Source of the DNA: Desulfoscipio sp. XC116
Lineage (GTDB): Bacteria; Bacillota; Desulfotomaculia; Desulfotomaculales; Desulfallaceae
Length of the DNA: 64,000 bases
Direction of reading: 5' to 3'
Assembly (NCBI RefSeq): GCF_039851975.1
Contig: NZ_CP156660.1
Location: 1,116,001-1,180,000 of the forward strand
Made by a program: the position numbers and the translations under genes
Shown here: positions 34,740-43,547 of the stretch, in pieces
How positions within the stretch are numbered: the stretch's first letter is position 1
How the letters are laid out: each line of letters opens with the position of its first letter
The notes under the pieces: generated by a model
Database searches by the model: none
The model's input: the letters and a program-made list of their open reading frames with translations, nothing else
What the model was told of the DNA's origin: nothing

Positions 34740-36050
34740 ATGTTTTTTAAGATATTAAATTATCTGGATGGCTATGTGACCATAACGCTCCCCGAGGTAT
34801 GCTTGGAGAAGTTTATTAACTTGGCAACCACCCGGGGTATCTGTCTTTGGGGAATTACCAACGCGGTCGGGAAGCAAGTAGAGCTCAATGTGCGTCTGAG
34901 GGATGTACAACCCTTACGTCATGTGGCCCGCATGACCCGCTGCCGGTTTCATATTTTGCGCCGGTCCGGCTTACCCTTTATTATCGGCAGGCTGCGGCGG
35001 CGTCAGGCATTACTGGGTGGGGCGTTATTCTTTGTTATTGCGCTGTACGCACTGTCCTCTTTCGTATGGTTTATTGATATAACTGGTAATAAATCAGTCA
35101 CTGAAGATAGTATAGCCCGCGTTGTTCGCCAAGCCGGCCTGTATCGCGGGGCGCCCAAGTGGTCCATAGACACGGCCGGGCTGGAACAAATTATCATCCA
35201 GCGAGTGAGCGGCTTGGCCTGGGTTGGTGTGAGTGTCGATGGGACAAGGGTAATGATTGAGGTGGTGGAAAAAGTACTGCCACCTGAAAACGGGGAACAT
35301 CCCGTGGATATAGTTGCTCAAAAAGATGGGCTGGTTAAAGAAATACTGGTTTTGTCCGGTCATCCGTTGGTTGAAGAAGGGGACACCGTTACCAGCGGTC
35401 AGGTTTTGATATCGGCGGCTATACCGCCCCCCGATATTGAGGAGGAGTCTGAAAGCAGTGCCGATGCAGTTGAAGAGGATGAACGGCAGCCGCCGGTGCG
35501 ATATGTACAGGCCCGGGGTATTGTTAGGGCTCGCGTATGGTATGATCGCTACAATGAAGTAAAGCTTGAAGAACAGGTAACCAGGCCTACCGGGCAAGAA
35601 ATTACCAAACTTTGCATGAAAATTGGGGGTAAGGAAATAATCTTAATGGGCCGGCAGAAAGTACCCTATGCCCATTATGCCGAGCATACGAATATTAAAA
35701 GGTTGCCCGCATGGAGGAATATCAATGTGCCTGTCGAACTTATAACGGTTAAATATATAGAGCAGGATATCAATATTAATAAATTAAGTCGGGCTGAGGC
35801 CCGCCGCCTGGCTGAAAAAAAGGCGATGGAAGAGTTGCGTTCGCAAATGCCTGACGATGCTAAAATATTGGAAACAGAGTCGCGGGAAGTCAAAACCGTA
35901 AGCGAAGAGGATATTGTCCGTGTCCGGGTGTTTGTGGAAACACTTGAGGAAATAGGCGTGGAGAAACCTCATCAAGCAAATGGAGGAGGTCCTGGTATAG
36001 TTGGCGGAGAATGTACAGACCCAGGCAACGGAAACCAGAATAATAATTGA
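34740..36050 (+). CDS. yqfD: Sporulation protein YqfD
   Basis: This 436-residue protein has one central membrane helix (about residues 92-112, LLGGALFFVIALYALSSFVW), followed by a POTRA-like segment (ITGNKSVTEDSIARVVRQAGLYRG) and an extracytoplasmic C-terminal domain. A Glu/Asp-rich linker (about 230-250) is present. Null mutants in Bacillus affect sporulation, but the molecular role is unknown. Its end overlaps phoH by 50 nt, unusually long. Confidence 0.92.
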   Translation: MFFKILNYLDGYVTITLPEVCLEKFINLATTRGICLWGITNAVGKQVELNVRLRDVQPLRHVARMTRCRFHILRRSGLPFIIGRLRRRQALLGGALFFVIALYALSSFVWFIDITGNKSVTEDSIARVVRQAGLYRGAPKWSIDTAGLEQIIIQRVSGLAWVGVSVDGTRVMIEVVEKVLPPENGEHPVDIVAQKDGLVKEILVLSGHPLVEEGDTVTSGQVLISAAIPPPDIEEESESSADAVEEDERQPPVRYVQARGIVRARVWYDRYNEVKLEEQVTRPTGQEITKLCMKIGGKEIILMGRQKVPYAHYAEHTNIKRLPAWRNINVPVELITVKYIEQDININKLSRAEARRLAEKKAMEELRSQMPDDAKILETESREVKTVSEEDIVRVRVFVETLEEIGVEKPHQANGGGPGIVGGECTDPGNGNQNNN

Positions 36051-36996
36051 TGACATTGGTGCTGCCGCGGAGATATTTGGTAAGCATGATGAAAATTTAT
36101 CGCTGGTGGAAAACTCTCTGGGTGTAAAGTTGGTGGCCCGGGGTGAAGAGTTAGTCATTATGGGGCAACGGGAGCAGGTCGAAAAAACACGGTCAATAAT
36201 TGAACAATTGCAGGAGTATTACCAGGCCGGCAACCGATTAACCAGGCACGAAATTAATTATGCCATCAGATCTGTAAACGCCGGCAATACCAAGGCGCTA
36301 ACTGGCTTGGCCCGCGATGTGGTGCTGGTGACAGCCAGAGGTAAAAAAATCAAGCCCAAAACAGTTGGTCAGCAGCGGTATATAGAAGAACTGCATAAGC
36401 ATGATGTGGTATTTGCTCTGGGACCCGCCGGCACGGGCAAAACATATCTGGCGGTGGTAATGGCTGTGAGGGCGCTGCGCAACCGGGCTGTGAACAGGAT
36501 TGTATTGACCAGGCCGGCGGTGGAAGCAGGCGAAAAGCTGGGCTTTTTACCCGGCGACCTGCAGGAAAAGGTAGACCCTTACCTGCGCCCGTTGTATGAC
36601 AGTCTTTATGATGTACTGGGTGTCGAAAACACACAAAAATACCTGGAACGACAGGTGATCGAGATTGCTCCCCTGGCTTACATGCGGGGCCGAACACTGG
36701 ATGATTCATTTGTTATTTTGGACGAAGCGCAAAATACAACTCCCGAACAAATGAAAATGTTCCTCACCCGCTTGGGCTTTGGATCGCAGGCCGTAATTAC
36801 CGGTGACGAAACTCAGGTTGATCTGCCCAGAGGACAACAATCGGGATTGGTGCACGCTCGCCGGGTACTTGATGATATCGAAGGGATAGCCTTCCATCAT
36901 TTTACCGGAGAGGATATTGTCAGACATCCCCTGGTGCAGCAAATTGTCCGAGCTTATGAGGAAAAAGGGATTCCGGGGGAAAAGACTGAGGTGTGA
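36001..36996 (+). CDS. phoH: PhoH-family ATPase
   Basis: This 331-residue PhoH protein has an N-terminal KH-like region, then an ATPase domain with Walker A GPAGTGKTYLAVVMAV near residue 140, the motifs VLTRPAVEAGEKLGFLPGDLQEKVDPYLRPLYD, Walker B FVILDEAQNTTPEQMKMFLTR and TGDETQVDLPRGQQSGL (listed in order). PhoH is linked to RNA metabolism and often neighbours ybeY, as here. The start is TTG 36001 inside yqfD, after a GGAGG. Confidence 0.94.
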   Translation: MAENVQTQATETRIIIDDIGAAAEIFGKHDENLSLVENSLGVKLVARGEELVIMGQREQVEKTRSIIEQLQEYYQAGNRLTRHEINYAIRSVNAGNTKALTGLARDVVLVTARGKKIKPKTVGQQRYIEELHKHDVVFALGPAGTGKTYLAVVMAVRALRNRAVNRIVLTRPAVEAGEKLGFLPGDLQEKVDPYLRPLYDSLYDVLGVENTQKYLERQVIEIAPLAYMRGRTLDDSFVILDEAQNTTPEQMKMFLTRLGFGSQAVITGDETQVDLPRGQQSGLVHARRVLDDIEGIAFHHFTGEDIVRHPLVQQIVRAYEEKGIPGEKTEV

Positions 36997-37001
36997 TTTT
37001 A

Positions 37002-39182
37002 ATGTTTTCTCTGGGTACGGTAAAAAGAAAACTTGCGGATAGTTTCAGCCGGCTGGCCGGCAAGCGTAAAGTGCGCAGGGGGCTGGCCGCGTGTTTATTT
37101 TTTGTACTGCTGACTTTGCTTATATCCGTTGATTTTATGCCCCAAAAGGTCAATTTAGCGGTGGGACAAGTTTCGCCCACCAATGTTTTTGCGCCGCGCA
37201 GCATTATATTCCAAGATAAGTTAAAAACCGAAGAGGCTCGAAATCTGGCGGCCAATCAGGTGGAAAAACAGTATATCACCGACCCCCGGGTGAGCCTGGA
37301 TGTACAGCAAAACATAGCAACGCTGGTAAACAATCTGGATGAAATACAATCAGATACTGAAATTAATAATAATGAAAAAGCGGCACAACTAAAAAATAAA
37401 ATCCCGTTCAGTTTATCTGAAGATGTATTGGAAATACTGGTTCAGCCCAATCCGGGCAGCCTGGAGCGGGTGAAGAACAGTTTAGCCTCCATGATTGCGC
37501 AGGTTATGGAAGTAAGAGAAGGCGTAACTCAGGAAAATATTAATGATGTGGAAAGTATGCTGGTAAGCGAGATTAATAATCTACAGTTAAATAACTCTTA
37601 TAAAACACTGGCTTCGGAAATGGTAAGCTATTATTTGCGCCCCAATAAATTTTTTGACATTGAGAAAACCCAACGCTTGCAGCAGACAGCCCGTGAAGCG
37701 GTGCCCCCGGTGATGGTGACCATCAAGGAAAGGGAAAAAATAATTGGTGTGGGGGAAATAGTTACCGAGGAACATATTGCTAAATTGGAGGCACTGGGAC
37801 TTTCTCGTCCTATTTTACCCATCTCTTCCATTTTGGGTTCGGCTTTGCTGGTGGCATTGTTGATGTCTGTGGTGCTTTTTTATCTTTACCAGCAAAACAG
37901 AGAAATATATAACCATGCCGGTCATTTATACCTGATGGGCATTATAGTGCTGGGTATCCTTGGTGTATCCAAGGCCATTATTGCTATAAATGTAACCCAG
38001 TGGCCTGAATTTGCCGCCCTGCTTGCTTACGTTGCCCCCGTGGCTGCGGCTGGTATGACGATTGCTATTTTGCTTGATTCCCGGTTGGCCGTGCTGGTAG
38101 TGGCGATCATCAGCTTTTTGCTGGCGCTTATGACCGGGGGCCAGATCAGATTTGCCGCGGTGGCCCTCATCGGAGGCTTTACCGGTGTTTACGGGGTGAG
38201 CAAGCTCAGCCAGCGGGGTGATATGGCCCGGGCCGGCTTTTATACGGCGGCGGCTAATGTAGTGGCTATCTTTGCCATGGGATTGATTGGCGATACGCCT
38301 ATTGGGCTTATCATTACCTCGAGCTTGATACTGGGCACTGTAAATGGTATACTTTCGTCTATTTTGACTAATGGCGCCATACCTTATCTGGAAAGCGCCT
38401 TTGGTATTACGTCATCCGTGCGCCTGCTGGAGTTGTCCAATCCGGGCAACCCGCTTTTGCGGCGCTTGCAAATTGAGGCGCCCGGCACCTATCACCACAG
38501 TTTGCTGGTGGGCAACCTGGCCGAAGCGGCTGCGGACGCAGTGGGCGGGGATACCCTTTTGGTTCGGGTGGCGGCATACTACCACGATATTGGTAAAATG
38601 AAGCGCCCATTTTTCTTTATTGAAAACCAAATGGGAGAAAACCCCCATGATAAAATAGCGCCCACCCTTAGTACACTGATTCTGACCTCTCATGTGAAAG
38701 ACGGGGTGGAACTGGCCCGCGAACACAAATTGCCCCAGGGGATCGCTGAAATAATCGAGCAGCATCATGGCAATGGTTTGTGCAGCTTCTTTTACCATAA
38801 GGCTGTGGAAAATAGTAAAAATGAAAACGTTACCGAGGATGATTTTCGGTACGAAGGACCCAAGCCGCAAACCAAGGAGGCGGCCATTGTGATGCTGGCC
38901 GATGCGGTGGAGGCGGCGGTTCGCTCTATGCCGAATCGCACTCCCGGCCGGGTGGAGGGAATGGTGCGCAAGATCATCAAGGATAAGCTTATGGACGGTC
39001 AGCTTGACGAGTGTGATCTTACGTTAAAGGATCTGGACATCATTGCCGGATCATTTATCAGGGTACTGTCAGGTATATTCCACAGCAGAATAGAGTACCC
39101 GGATATGACCAAGGAAATAGAGAGAAGGAGAATCAAACATGCCGGTACTCGTAAACAATCTGCAGGAAAAGGTACCAGTTGA
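37002..39182 (+). CDS. pgpH: Cyclic-di-AMP phosphodiesterase PgpH (7TM-HD protein, YqfF)
   Basis: This 726-residue membrane protein has one N-terminal helix (about 28-46), a large extracytoplasmic domain (to ~275), seven membrane helices (about 280-455), then an HD domain with HHSLLVGNLAEAAADAVG, VRVAAYYHDIGKMKRP, TSHVKDGVELAREH and IEQHHGNG, which hold the metal ligands. PgpH hydrolyses c-di-AMP. ATG 37002 lies 8 nt after GAGGTG. Its 3' end overlaps ybeY by 44 nt. Confidence 0.94.
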   Translation: MFSLGTVKRKLADSFSRLAGKRKVRRGLAACLFFVLLTLLISVDFMPQKVNLAVGQVSPTNVFAPRSIIFQDKLKTEEARNLAANQVEKQYITDPRVSLDVQQNIATLVNNLDEIQSDTEINNNEKAAQLKNKIPFSLSEDVLEILVQPNPGSLERVKNSLASMIAQVMEVREGVTQENINDVESMLVSEINNLQLNNSYKTLASEMVSYYLRPNKFFDIEKTQRLQQTAREAVPPVMVTIKEREKIIGVGEIVTEEHIAKLEALGLSRPILPISSILGSALLVALLMSVVLFYLYQQNREIYNHAGHLYLMGIIVLGILGVSKAIIAINVTQWPEFAALLAYVAPVAAAGMTIAILLDSRLAVLVVAIISFLLALMTGGQIRFAAVALIGGFTGVYGVSKLSQRGDMARAGFYTAAANVVAIFAMGLIGDTPIGLIITSSLILGTVNGILSSILTNGAIPYLESAFGITSSVRLLELSNPGNPLLRRLQIEAPGTYHHSLLVGNLAEAAADAVGGDTLLVRVAAYYHDIGKMKRPFFFIENQMGENPHDKIAPTLSTLILTSHVKDGVELAREHKLPQGIAEIIEQHHGNGLCSFFYHKAVENSKNENVTEDDFRYEGPKPQTKEAAIVMLADAVEAAVRSMPNRTPGRVEGMVRKIIKDKLMDGQLDECDLTLKDLDIIAGSFIRVLSGIFHSRIEYPDMTKEIERRRIKHAGTRKQSAGKGTS

Positions 39183-39627
39183 CGATGAGCTTGAACAACT
39201 CCTTACCCGGGTAGTCGTACAGGCTTTGGGCAGTAACGGTATGCCGGAAAACGCCGAGGTAAGCATAGTGTTTGTAGACGATGATTATATAGCCGGCTTG
39301 AACCGGCAGTACCGTGGCATTGACGGTCCCACGGACGTGCTCAGCTTTGCTATGCTGGAGGGCCCCGCCATGCCCGGGGATGAAGATGAGCCCATGCTGG
39401 GAGATGTGGTGATATCCCTGGAGGCTGCCCGGCGTCAGGCCGGAGAGTACGGCCATGGTTTTGCCAGAGAAGTGGCCTATTTAACAGTACACGGGGTCCT
39501 GCACTTACTGGGCTATGATCACGAAATTCAGTCCGATAAACAAAGCATGCGTACTCAGGAGGAAAACATTCTAACCCAAGCAGGACTCCCCGCCCCTCCC
39601 CCTCTGGTACCCGGCACCGGGTGTTGA
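39139..39627 (+). CDS. ybeY: Endoribonuclease YbeY
   Basis: The 162-residue zinc-dependent enzyme matures 16S rRNA and takes part in ribosome quality control. Landmarks: VDDDYIAGLNRQYRGIDGPTDVLSFAM, GDVVISLEAARRQA and the zinc motif HGVLHLLGYDH (H-x3-H-x5-H). The start lies inside pgpH after GAGAAGGAG. The tail PPPLVPGTGC is encoded by the GTTGAAA repeat block, as is the end of prmA, so the C-terminus has been remodelled. Confidence 0.95.
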   Translation: MPVLVNNLQEKVPVDDELEQLLTRVVVQALGSNGMPENAEVSIVFVDDDYIAGLNRQYRGIDGPTDVLSFAMLEGPAMPGDEDEPMLGDVVISLEAARRQAGEYGHGFAREVAYLTVHGVLHLLGYDHEIQSDKQSMRTQEENILTQAGLPAPPPLVPGTGC

Positions 39628-39646
39628 AAGTTGAAAGTTGAAAGTT
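39605..39646 (+). repeat. GTTGAAA tandem repeat unit, copy at ybeY 3' end
   Basis: GGTACCCGGCACCGGGTGTT followed by four GTTGAAA-type heptamers; it contains the last codons and stop of ybeY. Compare 23631-23668 at prmA. The GGTACC...GGTGCC-like flank is partly palindromic. The rest of the spacer to 39913 shows nothing recognisable. Confidence 0.7.
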
Positions 39647-39913
39647 GAGCTCCGCTTATTGGCTTCCTGCTGTTACGGCCATATTTAGCGCCGGGTCTCG
39701 ACAACTGGGATATTGAAATATGGTAATTAGATTTACTGCTAAAACCTCCTTGTATAAGGTATGGAAAAAAACCGCTGACGGTATTGAAGTTCAGCTTTGG
39801 CAGCGGCGGCGGTGATGGGTAGTAATGCTGTGGCGGGGAAATCTTCGTTGGGTTGCTGTCAGGCGGTTTGCAATGATTAAAGCCGGTAGGGGCGGTAGAA
39901 GAGGTGATGGCGG

Positions 39914-40273
39914 TTGCTACGCCTGATGCGCAGCTTTCGCTGGGCTGTGTGCGGTATATGTTATGCTGTAAAAACCCAGCCAAACATGAAGATACACCTG
40001 TTGTCGGCGGCGTTGGTACTGGGTGTCGGCCTGTTTTTAAAAATGTCACCGTTGGAATTGGCCGTGCTTTCATTAACTGTATTTATGGTGCTGGCTGCTG
40101 AAATGTTTAACACAGCTTTAGAGGCGGCGGTGGATCTGGTGTCTCCCCGGCGTCATCCATTGGCCCGGATAGCCAAAGACGTGGCGGCCGGGGCTGTGAT
40201 GCTTACTGCTATAAATGCGCTGGTTGTTGCTTATTTACTAATATGGCCTCGTTTGCGGGAATTGTTGAGGTGA
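39914..40273 (+). CDS. dgkA: Diacylglycerol/undecaprenol kinase family protein
   Basis: This ~119-residue membrane enzyme has three helices and the family motifs SFRWAVCGICYAVKTQPNMKIH near residues 7-28, AEMFNTALEAAVDLVSPRRHP near 61-81 and ARIAKDVAAGAVML. In Gram-positive bacteria it phosphorylates undecaprenol. The likely start is TTG 39914 after GAGGTGATGG. It sits between ybeY and cdd exactly as in Bacillus. Confidence 0.92.
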   Translation: MLRLMRSFRWAVCGICYAVKTQPNMKIHLLSAALVLGVGLFLKMSPLELAVLSLTVFMVLAAEMFNTALEAAVDLVSPRRHPLARIAKDVAAGAVMLTAINALVVAYLLIWPRLRELLR

Positions 40274-40278
40274 TGCAA

Positions 40279-40665
40279 ATGAAACCCGAACAACTTATTG
40301 CCCTTGCTTTAGAGGCCCGACAAAATGCCTACGCGCCTTATTCCAACTTTGCGGTGGGCGCGGCGCTGCTTACGGCTAAGGGCGAGGTATATACCGGCTG
40401 CAATGTGGAAAACTCATCTTACGGGCTTACAGTTTGCGCTGAACGGATAGCGCTGTTTACTGCTGTAGCCGGAGGCGAGCGTAAGTTTTCCGCCTTGGCG
40501 GTCGCGGCTGATACCGAAGAATACTGCAGTCCCTGTGGGGCCTGCCGCCAGGTACTGGCTGAATTCGGCGGTGATACCAAGGTATATCTGGCCAACCGGC
40601 ACGGCGCCTACCGGGAAACGACTGTCGCCGAACTGCTGCCGATGGCTTTTGCATTGGGTCAATGA
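40279..40665 (+). CDS. cdd: Cytidine deaminase
   Basis: This ~128-residue homotetrameric-type enzyme deaminates cytidine and deoxycytidine. It has RQNAYAPYSNFAVGAALLT, GCNVENSSYGLTVCAERIA with the catalytic glutamate next to the zinc cysteine, and PCGACRQVLAEF with the other two zinc cysteines. ATG 40279 is 6 nt after GAGGTG. It is 5 nt after the dgkA stop and followed by era. Confidence 0.96.
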   Translation: MKPEQLIALALEARQNAYAPYSNFAVGAALLTAKGEVYTGCNVENSSYGLTVCAERIALFTAVAGGERKFSALAVAADTEEYCSPCGACRQVLAEFGGDTKVYLANRHGAYRETTVAELLPMAFALGQ

Positions 40666-40719
40666 TTAGTTAGGTTAATTGTCGGTTTGATATTGCGAAA
40701 GGAACGGTAAATCGTTGAT

Positions 40720-41616
40720 ATGAATGATCCGGGTTTCAAATCAGGTTTCGTAACCATTGTAGGACGAACGAATGTAGGCAAATCCACATTGTTGAACAAT
40801 ATGCTGGGCCAGAAATTAACCATTATGTCCGATAAGCCGCAGACAACCCGCCATAAAATACAATGTGTGCTCACGGGTTCGGACTACCAGGCCGTTTTTA
40901 TCGATACGCCGGGTATTCATAAACCCAAGCACAAATTGGGTGAACATCTGGTGGGAATGGCGTTAAATACCTTACGGGAAGTAGATGTAGTGCTGATGTT
41001 GGCGGAAGCGGCCATGCCCGGTCCGGGTGATCGCTACATGCTGGAACAGCTAAAGAAAGTCACCGGCCCGGTATTGCTGGCCATTAATAAAATTGACCTG
41101 GTTAAACCGGACGAACTAATACCTATTGTGGCAGCTTTTCAAAAAGCCGGTGATTTCGCGGAGATTGTGCCTGTTTCGGCGCTTACCGGTGAAAACGTGC
41201 GGCATCTGCGGCAAACAGTAATCAATTATCTGCCCGCAGGGCCTCAATACTATCCCGCCGATATGGTGGCGGACCGGCCCGAGCGGTTTATCATGGCTGA
41301 GCTGATCAGGGAAAAGGTGCTGCATTTAACCAGCCAGGAAGTGCCTCACTCCGTAGCGGTAGTGGTGGATGAGATAGAACAAAGATCTCAGGATTTAGTG
41401 GCCGTGCGGGCAATTATTTATACCGAGCGGGAGAGCCAAAAGGGTATACTGATCGGCAAGGGCGGCAGTATGCTCAAAGAAGTGGGTAAACAGGCTCGCG
41501 GAGAAATGGAAGCGCTGCTGGGCTCGCGTATTTTTTTAGAACTATGGGTTAAGGTAAAGAAAGACTGGCGCAACCGGGATGTAGATATGCGTAATTTCGG
41601 ATTGCTGGAGGAATAA
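40720..41616 (+). CDS. era: GTPase Era
   Basis: The 298-residue GTPase acts in 16S rRNA maturation. G-motifs: GRTNVGKSTL (G1), DTPGIHKP (G3) and NKIDLV (G4), with the Era SDKPQTTRHKI switch. A KH domain follows, with GILIGKGGSMLKEVGKQAR and a FLELWVKVKKDWR end. A promoter and M-box leader begin right after its stop. Confidence 0.97.
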   Translation: MNDPGFKSGFVTIVGRTNVGKSTLLNNMLGQKLTIMSDKPQTTRHKIQCVLTGSDYQAVFIDTPGIHKPKHKLGEHLVGMALNTLREVDVVLMLAEAAMPGPGDRYMLEQLKKVTGPVLLAINKIDLVKPDELIPIVAAFQKAGDFAEIVPVSALTGENVRHLRQTVINYLPAGPQYYPADMVADRPERFIMAELIREKVLHLTSQEVPHSVAVVVDEIEQRSQDLVAVRAIIYTERESQKGILIGKGGSMLKEVGKQARGEMEALLGSRIFLELWVKVKKDWRNRDVDMRNFGLLEE

Positions 41617-41622
41617 AATCTT

Positions 41623-41651
41623 TTGACAATCCTGCATGTAAGTAATAATAT
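41623..41651 (+). promoter_or_regulatory. Sigma-A-type promoter of the M-box/corA transcript
   Basis: TTGACA (41623-41628), a 17-nt spacer and TAATAT (41646-41651), ending ~25 nt before the M-box aptamer. Confidence 0.75.
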
Positions 41652-41676
41652 ATACATGGAATAACAATTAAATATT

Positions 41677-41820
41677 GTTCTTCGTTAGGTGAGGCTACTA
41701 TACAGACACAGGCCACTGCCCGGAAATGTCGAGAGACAGTAACGGGTCAGCAGATATTATCGAATTAAGGTTTTATCTAATGTGGCTGAGATTACTTCTC
41801 TAGCTGTATAGAGCCAAAAC
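41677..41820 (+). promoter_or_regulatory. M-box magnesium riboswitch (ykoK leader)
   Basis: The hallmark blocks occur in order: CTTCGTTAGGTGAGGCTACT, ACAGGCCACTGCCC, GTCGAGAGACAG, ACGGGTCAGCAGA, GAATTAAGG, and a closing TAGCTGTATAGAGCC that pairs with the 5' end. This class senses Mg2+. The downstream gene is the Mg2+ channel corA, with a terminator in between. Confidence 0.93.
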
Positions 41821-41851
41821 TGGCACGATTGAAGAAGGCGAATGTTTTGTT

Positions 41852-41885
41852 GGTCTTCATTTTATGTTGAAGGCCTTTTATATTG
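41852..41885 (+). terminator. Terminator of the M-box expression platform
   Basis: GGTCTTCA (41852-41859) pairs with TGAAGGCC (41868-41875) with one wobble, followed by TTTTATATTGCTTTTT. Confidence 0.7.
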
Positions 41886-41907
41886 CTTTTTAAAGGGGGT
41901 GACCTGC

Positions 41908-42009
41908 ATGGAAGAATCTCCTCACCGACGAAGTTTATTTGTAAATGATGGTCAAAAACTGAATAACTTCCGTGGAGGTGACCCGCATGATCAAAACTTA
42001 TTTCTATGA
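41908..42009 (+). CDS. Putative 33-residue leader peptide overlapping corA
   Basis: An ATG at 41908 follows AAGGGGGTGACCTGC, a strong SD. The frame MEESPHRRSLFVND... runs 33 codons to TGA at 42007-42009, which is 20 nt inside corA. The context GGTGACCTGCATG is almost identical to that of corA itself (GGTGACCCGCATG, 41975-41989). It may be a translationally coupled leader or a relic of a duplicated initiation region. Confidence 0.5.
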   Translation: MEESPHRRSLFVNDGQKLNNFRGGDPHDQNLFL

Positions 42010-42961
42010 TGCCACCCGGAGACGGCTAGTCCATGATGTGGATTTAACAAATAAAGATATGATTCAACACGAGGATGATTTGCTCTGGGTGGATTTGTAT
42101 GATTTTCAAGATGAACGTGAACTAAATTACCTGGCCGGTATTTTTGATTTTCACTACCTGGCGGTGGAGGACTGCATGCAGCAAAGTCCTCGGGCCAAGG
42201 TTGATGCCTATGATAAATATTATTTTTTTATGCTGAATGCTCTGCGTTATAAGGAAGACAGTGATGAAGAAATTATGCTGGAGCAGCTTAATGTTTTTTT
42301 GAGCTCTAATTATGTGGTGACCGTGCACCGCAGAACACTGCCCACTCTGGGCCGGATGGCCAGGGGGTGCCTGTCCAACAGGACCAAGTGTATGGAGCAA
42401 GGCTCCGATATGTTTCTATATCATATACTGGACGGTATTACCGACGAATATTTTCCCATTCTTGATCGTATCGACCAGCGGGTTGATGAATTGGAGGATC
42501 AGCTGTACGAGCAGCCCAGCAAGGAGATCACCGAGGAATTCCTGGCTCTGAAAAGGACTATTTTATCCATGCGCAGGGCTATTTTACCGCAGAAAAGGAT
42601 GTTTTCGAGTATCAACGGCCAGTTTGTGTTCCAGGTTTCCAAGGAAAGCGAACCTTATTACCTGGATCTGGTGGATCATATCGAGCGCATTATCGACTCT
42701 ATTGACGGTTTCAGGGATTTATTGGACGGTGCGCTGGAGACGTACTATTCCATTATCAGCGCCCGTACTAACGAATCTATTCGCGTGTTGGCTGTTATAT
42801 CCTTCATTTTCATGCCTTTGACCTTTGTCACCGGCTTTTTCGGCATGAATGTGCCGCTGCCCGAGCAGCACAGCGCCTGGTCCACCGTCGCCATTGCTGC
42901 GGGGCTTTTAGGGGTGACGGTATGGATGTTTGTGGTGTTTAAAATGAAAAAGTGGATATAA
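41987..42961 (+). CDS. corA: Magnesium transporter CorA
   Basis: The ~324-residue channel has a large N-terminal cytosolic alpha/beta domain, a long helix bundle (about 150-265), then two C-terminal membrane helices with the selectivity signature YGMN-type FGMN (FFGMNVPLPEQ) between them, and a basic KMKKWI end. ATG 41987 is 8 nt after GGAGG. The M-box leader implies expression at low Mg2+. Co2+ or Ni2+ transport is possible for the family. Confidence 0.94.
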   Translation: MIKTYFYDATRRRLVHDVDLTNKDMIQHEDDLLWVDLYDFQDERELNYLAGIFDFHYLAVEDCMQQSPRAKVDAYDKYYFFMLNALRYKEDSDEEIMLEQLNVFLSSNYVVTVHRRTLPTLGRMARGCLSNRTKCMEQGSDMFLYHILDGITDEYFPILDRIDQRVDELEDQLYEQPSKEITEEFLALKRTILSMRRAILPQKRMFSSINGQFVFQVSKESEPYYLDLVDHIERIIDSIDGFRDLLDGALETYYSIISARTNESIRVLAVISFIFMPLTFVTGFFGMNVPLPEQHSAWSTVAIAAGLLGVTVWMFVVFKMKKWI

Positions 42962-42973
42962 AGATAAAAGAGA

Positions 42974-43004
42974 CGGACCTGTTTGAATATCAGGTCTTTA
43001 ATGC
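42974..43004 (+). terminator. Weak terminator after corA
   Basis: GACCTG and CAGGTC flank TTTGAATAT and are followed by TTTAATG. The short stem and weak T-tract make this tentative. Confidence 0.45.
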
Positions 43005-43049
43005 AATGCGATATTTAAACAAGTTTGTCCTTTTTTACTGAATTTCAAG

Positions 43050-43192
43050 AGGGGGTGTCGCAAAACTACTTTCTTAGAGTAGTAAGCGATACTCCCTTTT
43101 CTAAGTTCAGCCAATTATTCCGATAATAATTTGGTATCTTTATAAAAAGCTGCGGCACTATGAACTATTTAGCCTGTTGTGCAACAGCCCCT
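43050..43192. mobile_element. MITE-like insert, copy 2
   Basis: It has the same ~143-bp block as 2311-2455: GGGGGTGTCGCAAAACTACT at the left, internal CCAATTATTCCGATAATAAT, and GTTGTGCAACAGCCCC at the right. Differences are scattered substitutions, so the copies are not a recent duplication. It again interrupts the palindromic element. Confidence 0.65.
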
Positions 43193-43194
43193 TC

Positions 43195-43268
43195 CTATTT
43201 TTACTTCGGGTGGGGTAGAATCCCTTACCTGAAGTCCCGATGTTCAGTTTTAGATGAACGAGTTTACG
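43195..43268. repeat. Dispersed palindromic element (3' part), interrupted copy
   Basis: TACTTCGGGTGGGGTAGAAT...CTGAAG, then GTTCAGTTTTAGATGAAC: a slightly decayed copy of the element at 29576, directly after the MITE-like block. The spacer from 42962 to 43547 otherwise holds the regulatory motif at 43344. Confidence 0.6.
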
Positions 43269-43343
43269 GGTAACCTCGTTATAATAAACATGCTGGCGGC
43301 TGCTGTTGAGTCTTTGGGGCGCTTGCTGTGGTTTATACCGGGT

Positions 43344-43385
43344 TTCACAATTTCCCATATTTATTTGATAATTGTTCCGCATTTA
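43344..43385 (+). promoter_or_regulatory. Shared upstream motif, copy 1 (before the response regulator)
   Basis: TTTCCCATATTTATTTGATA and ATTGTTCCGCATTT. The same ~35-bp sequence is before the secreted repeat protein (45599) and in part before the adaptor gene (46587). A likely operator for the adjacent response regulator. Confidence 0.6.
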
Positions 43386-43547
43386 AATTGTAATTTTACA
43401 GTAACATTTAACATTGCTTAGTAAAACCGGACTTTTTTGCGGGGTCTGGCTTTTTGTAATTTATTATATAATGATATTTACTATACCGATTGTTTTCCCG
43501 GCAATTAAAAAAATTTGCCTGTTCATTATTAAAGAGGGGGCTTGCAA

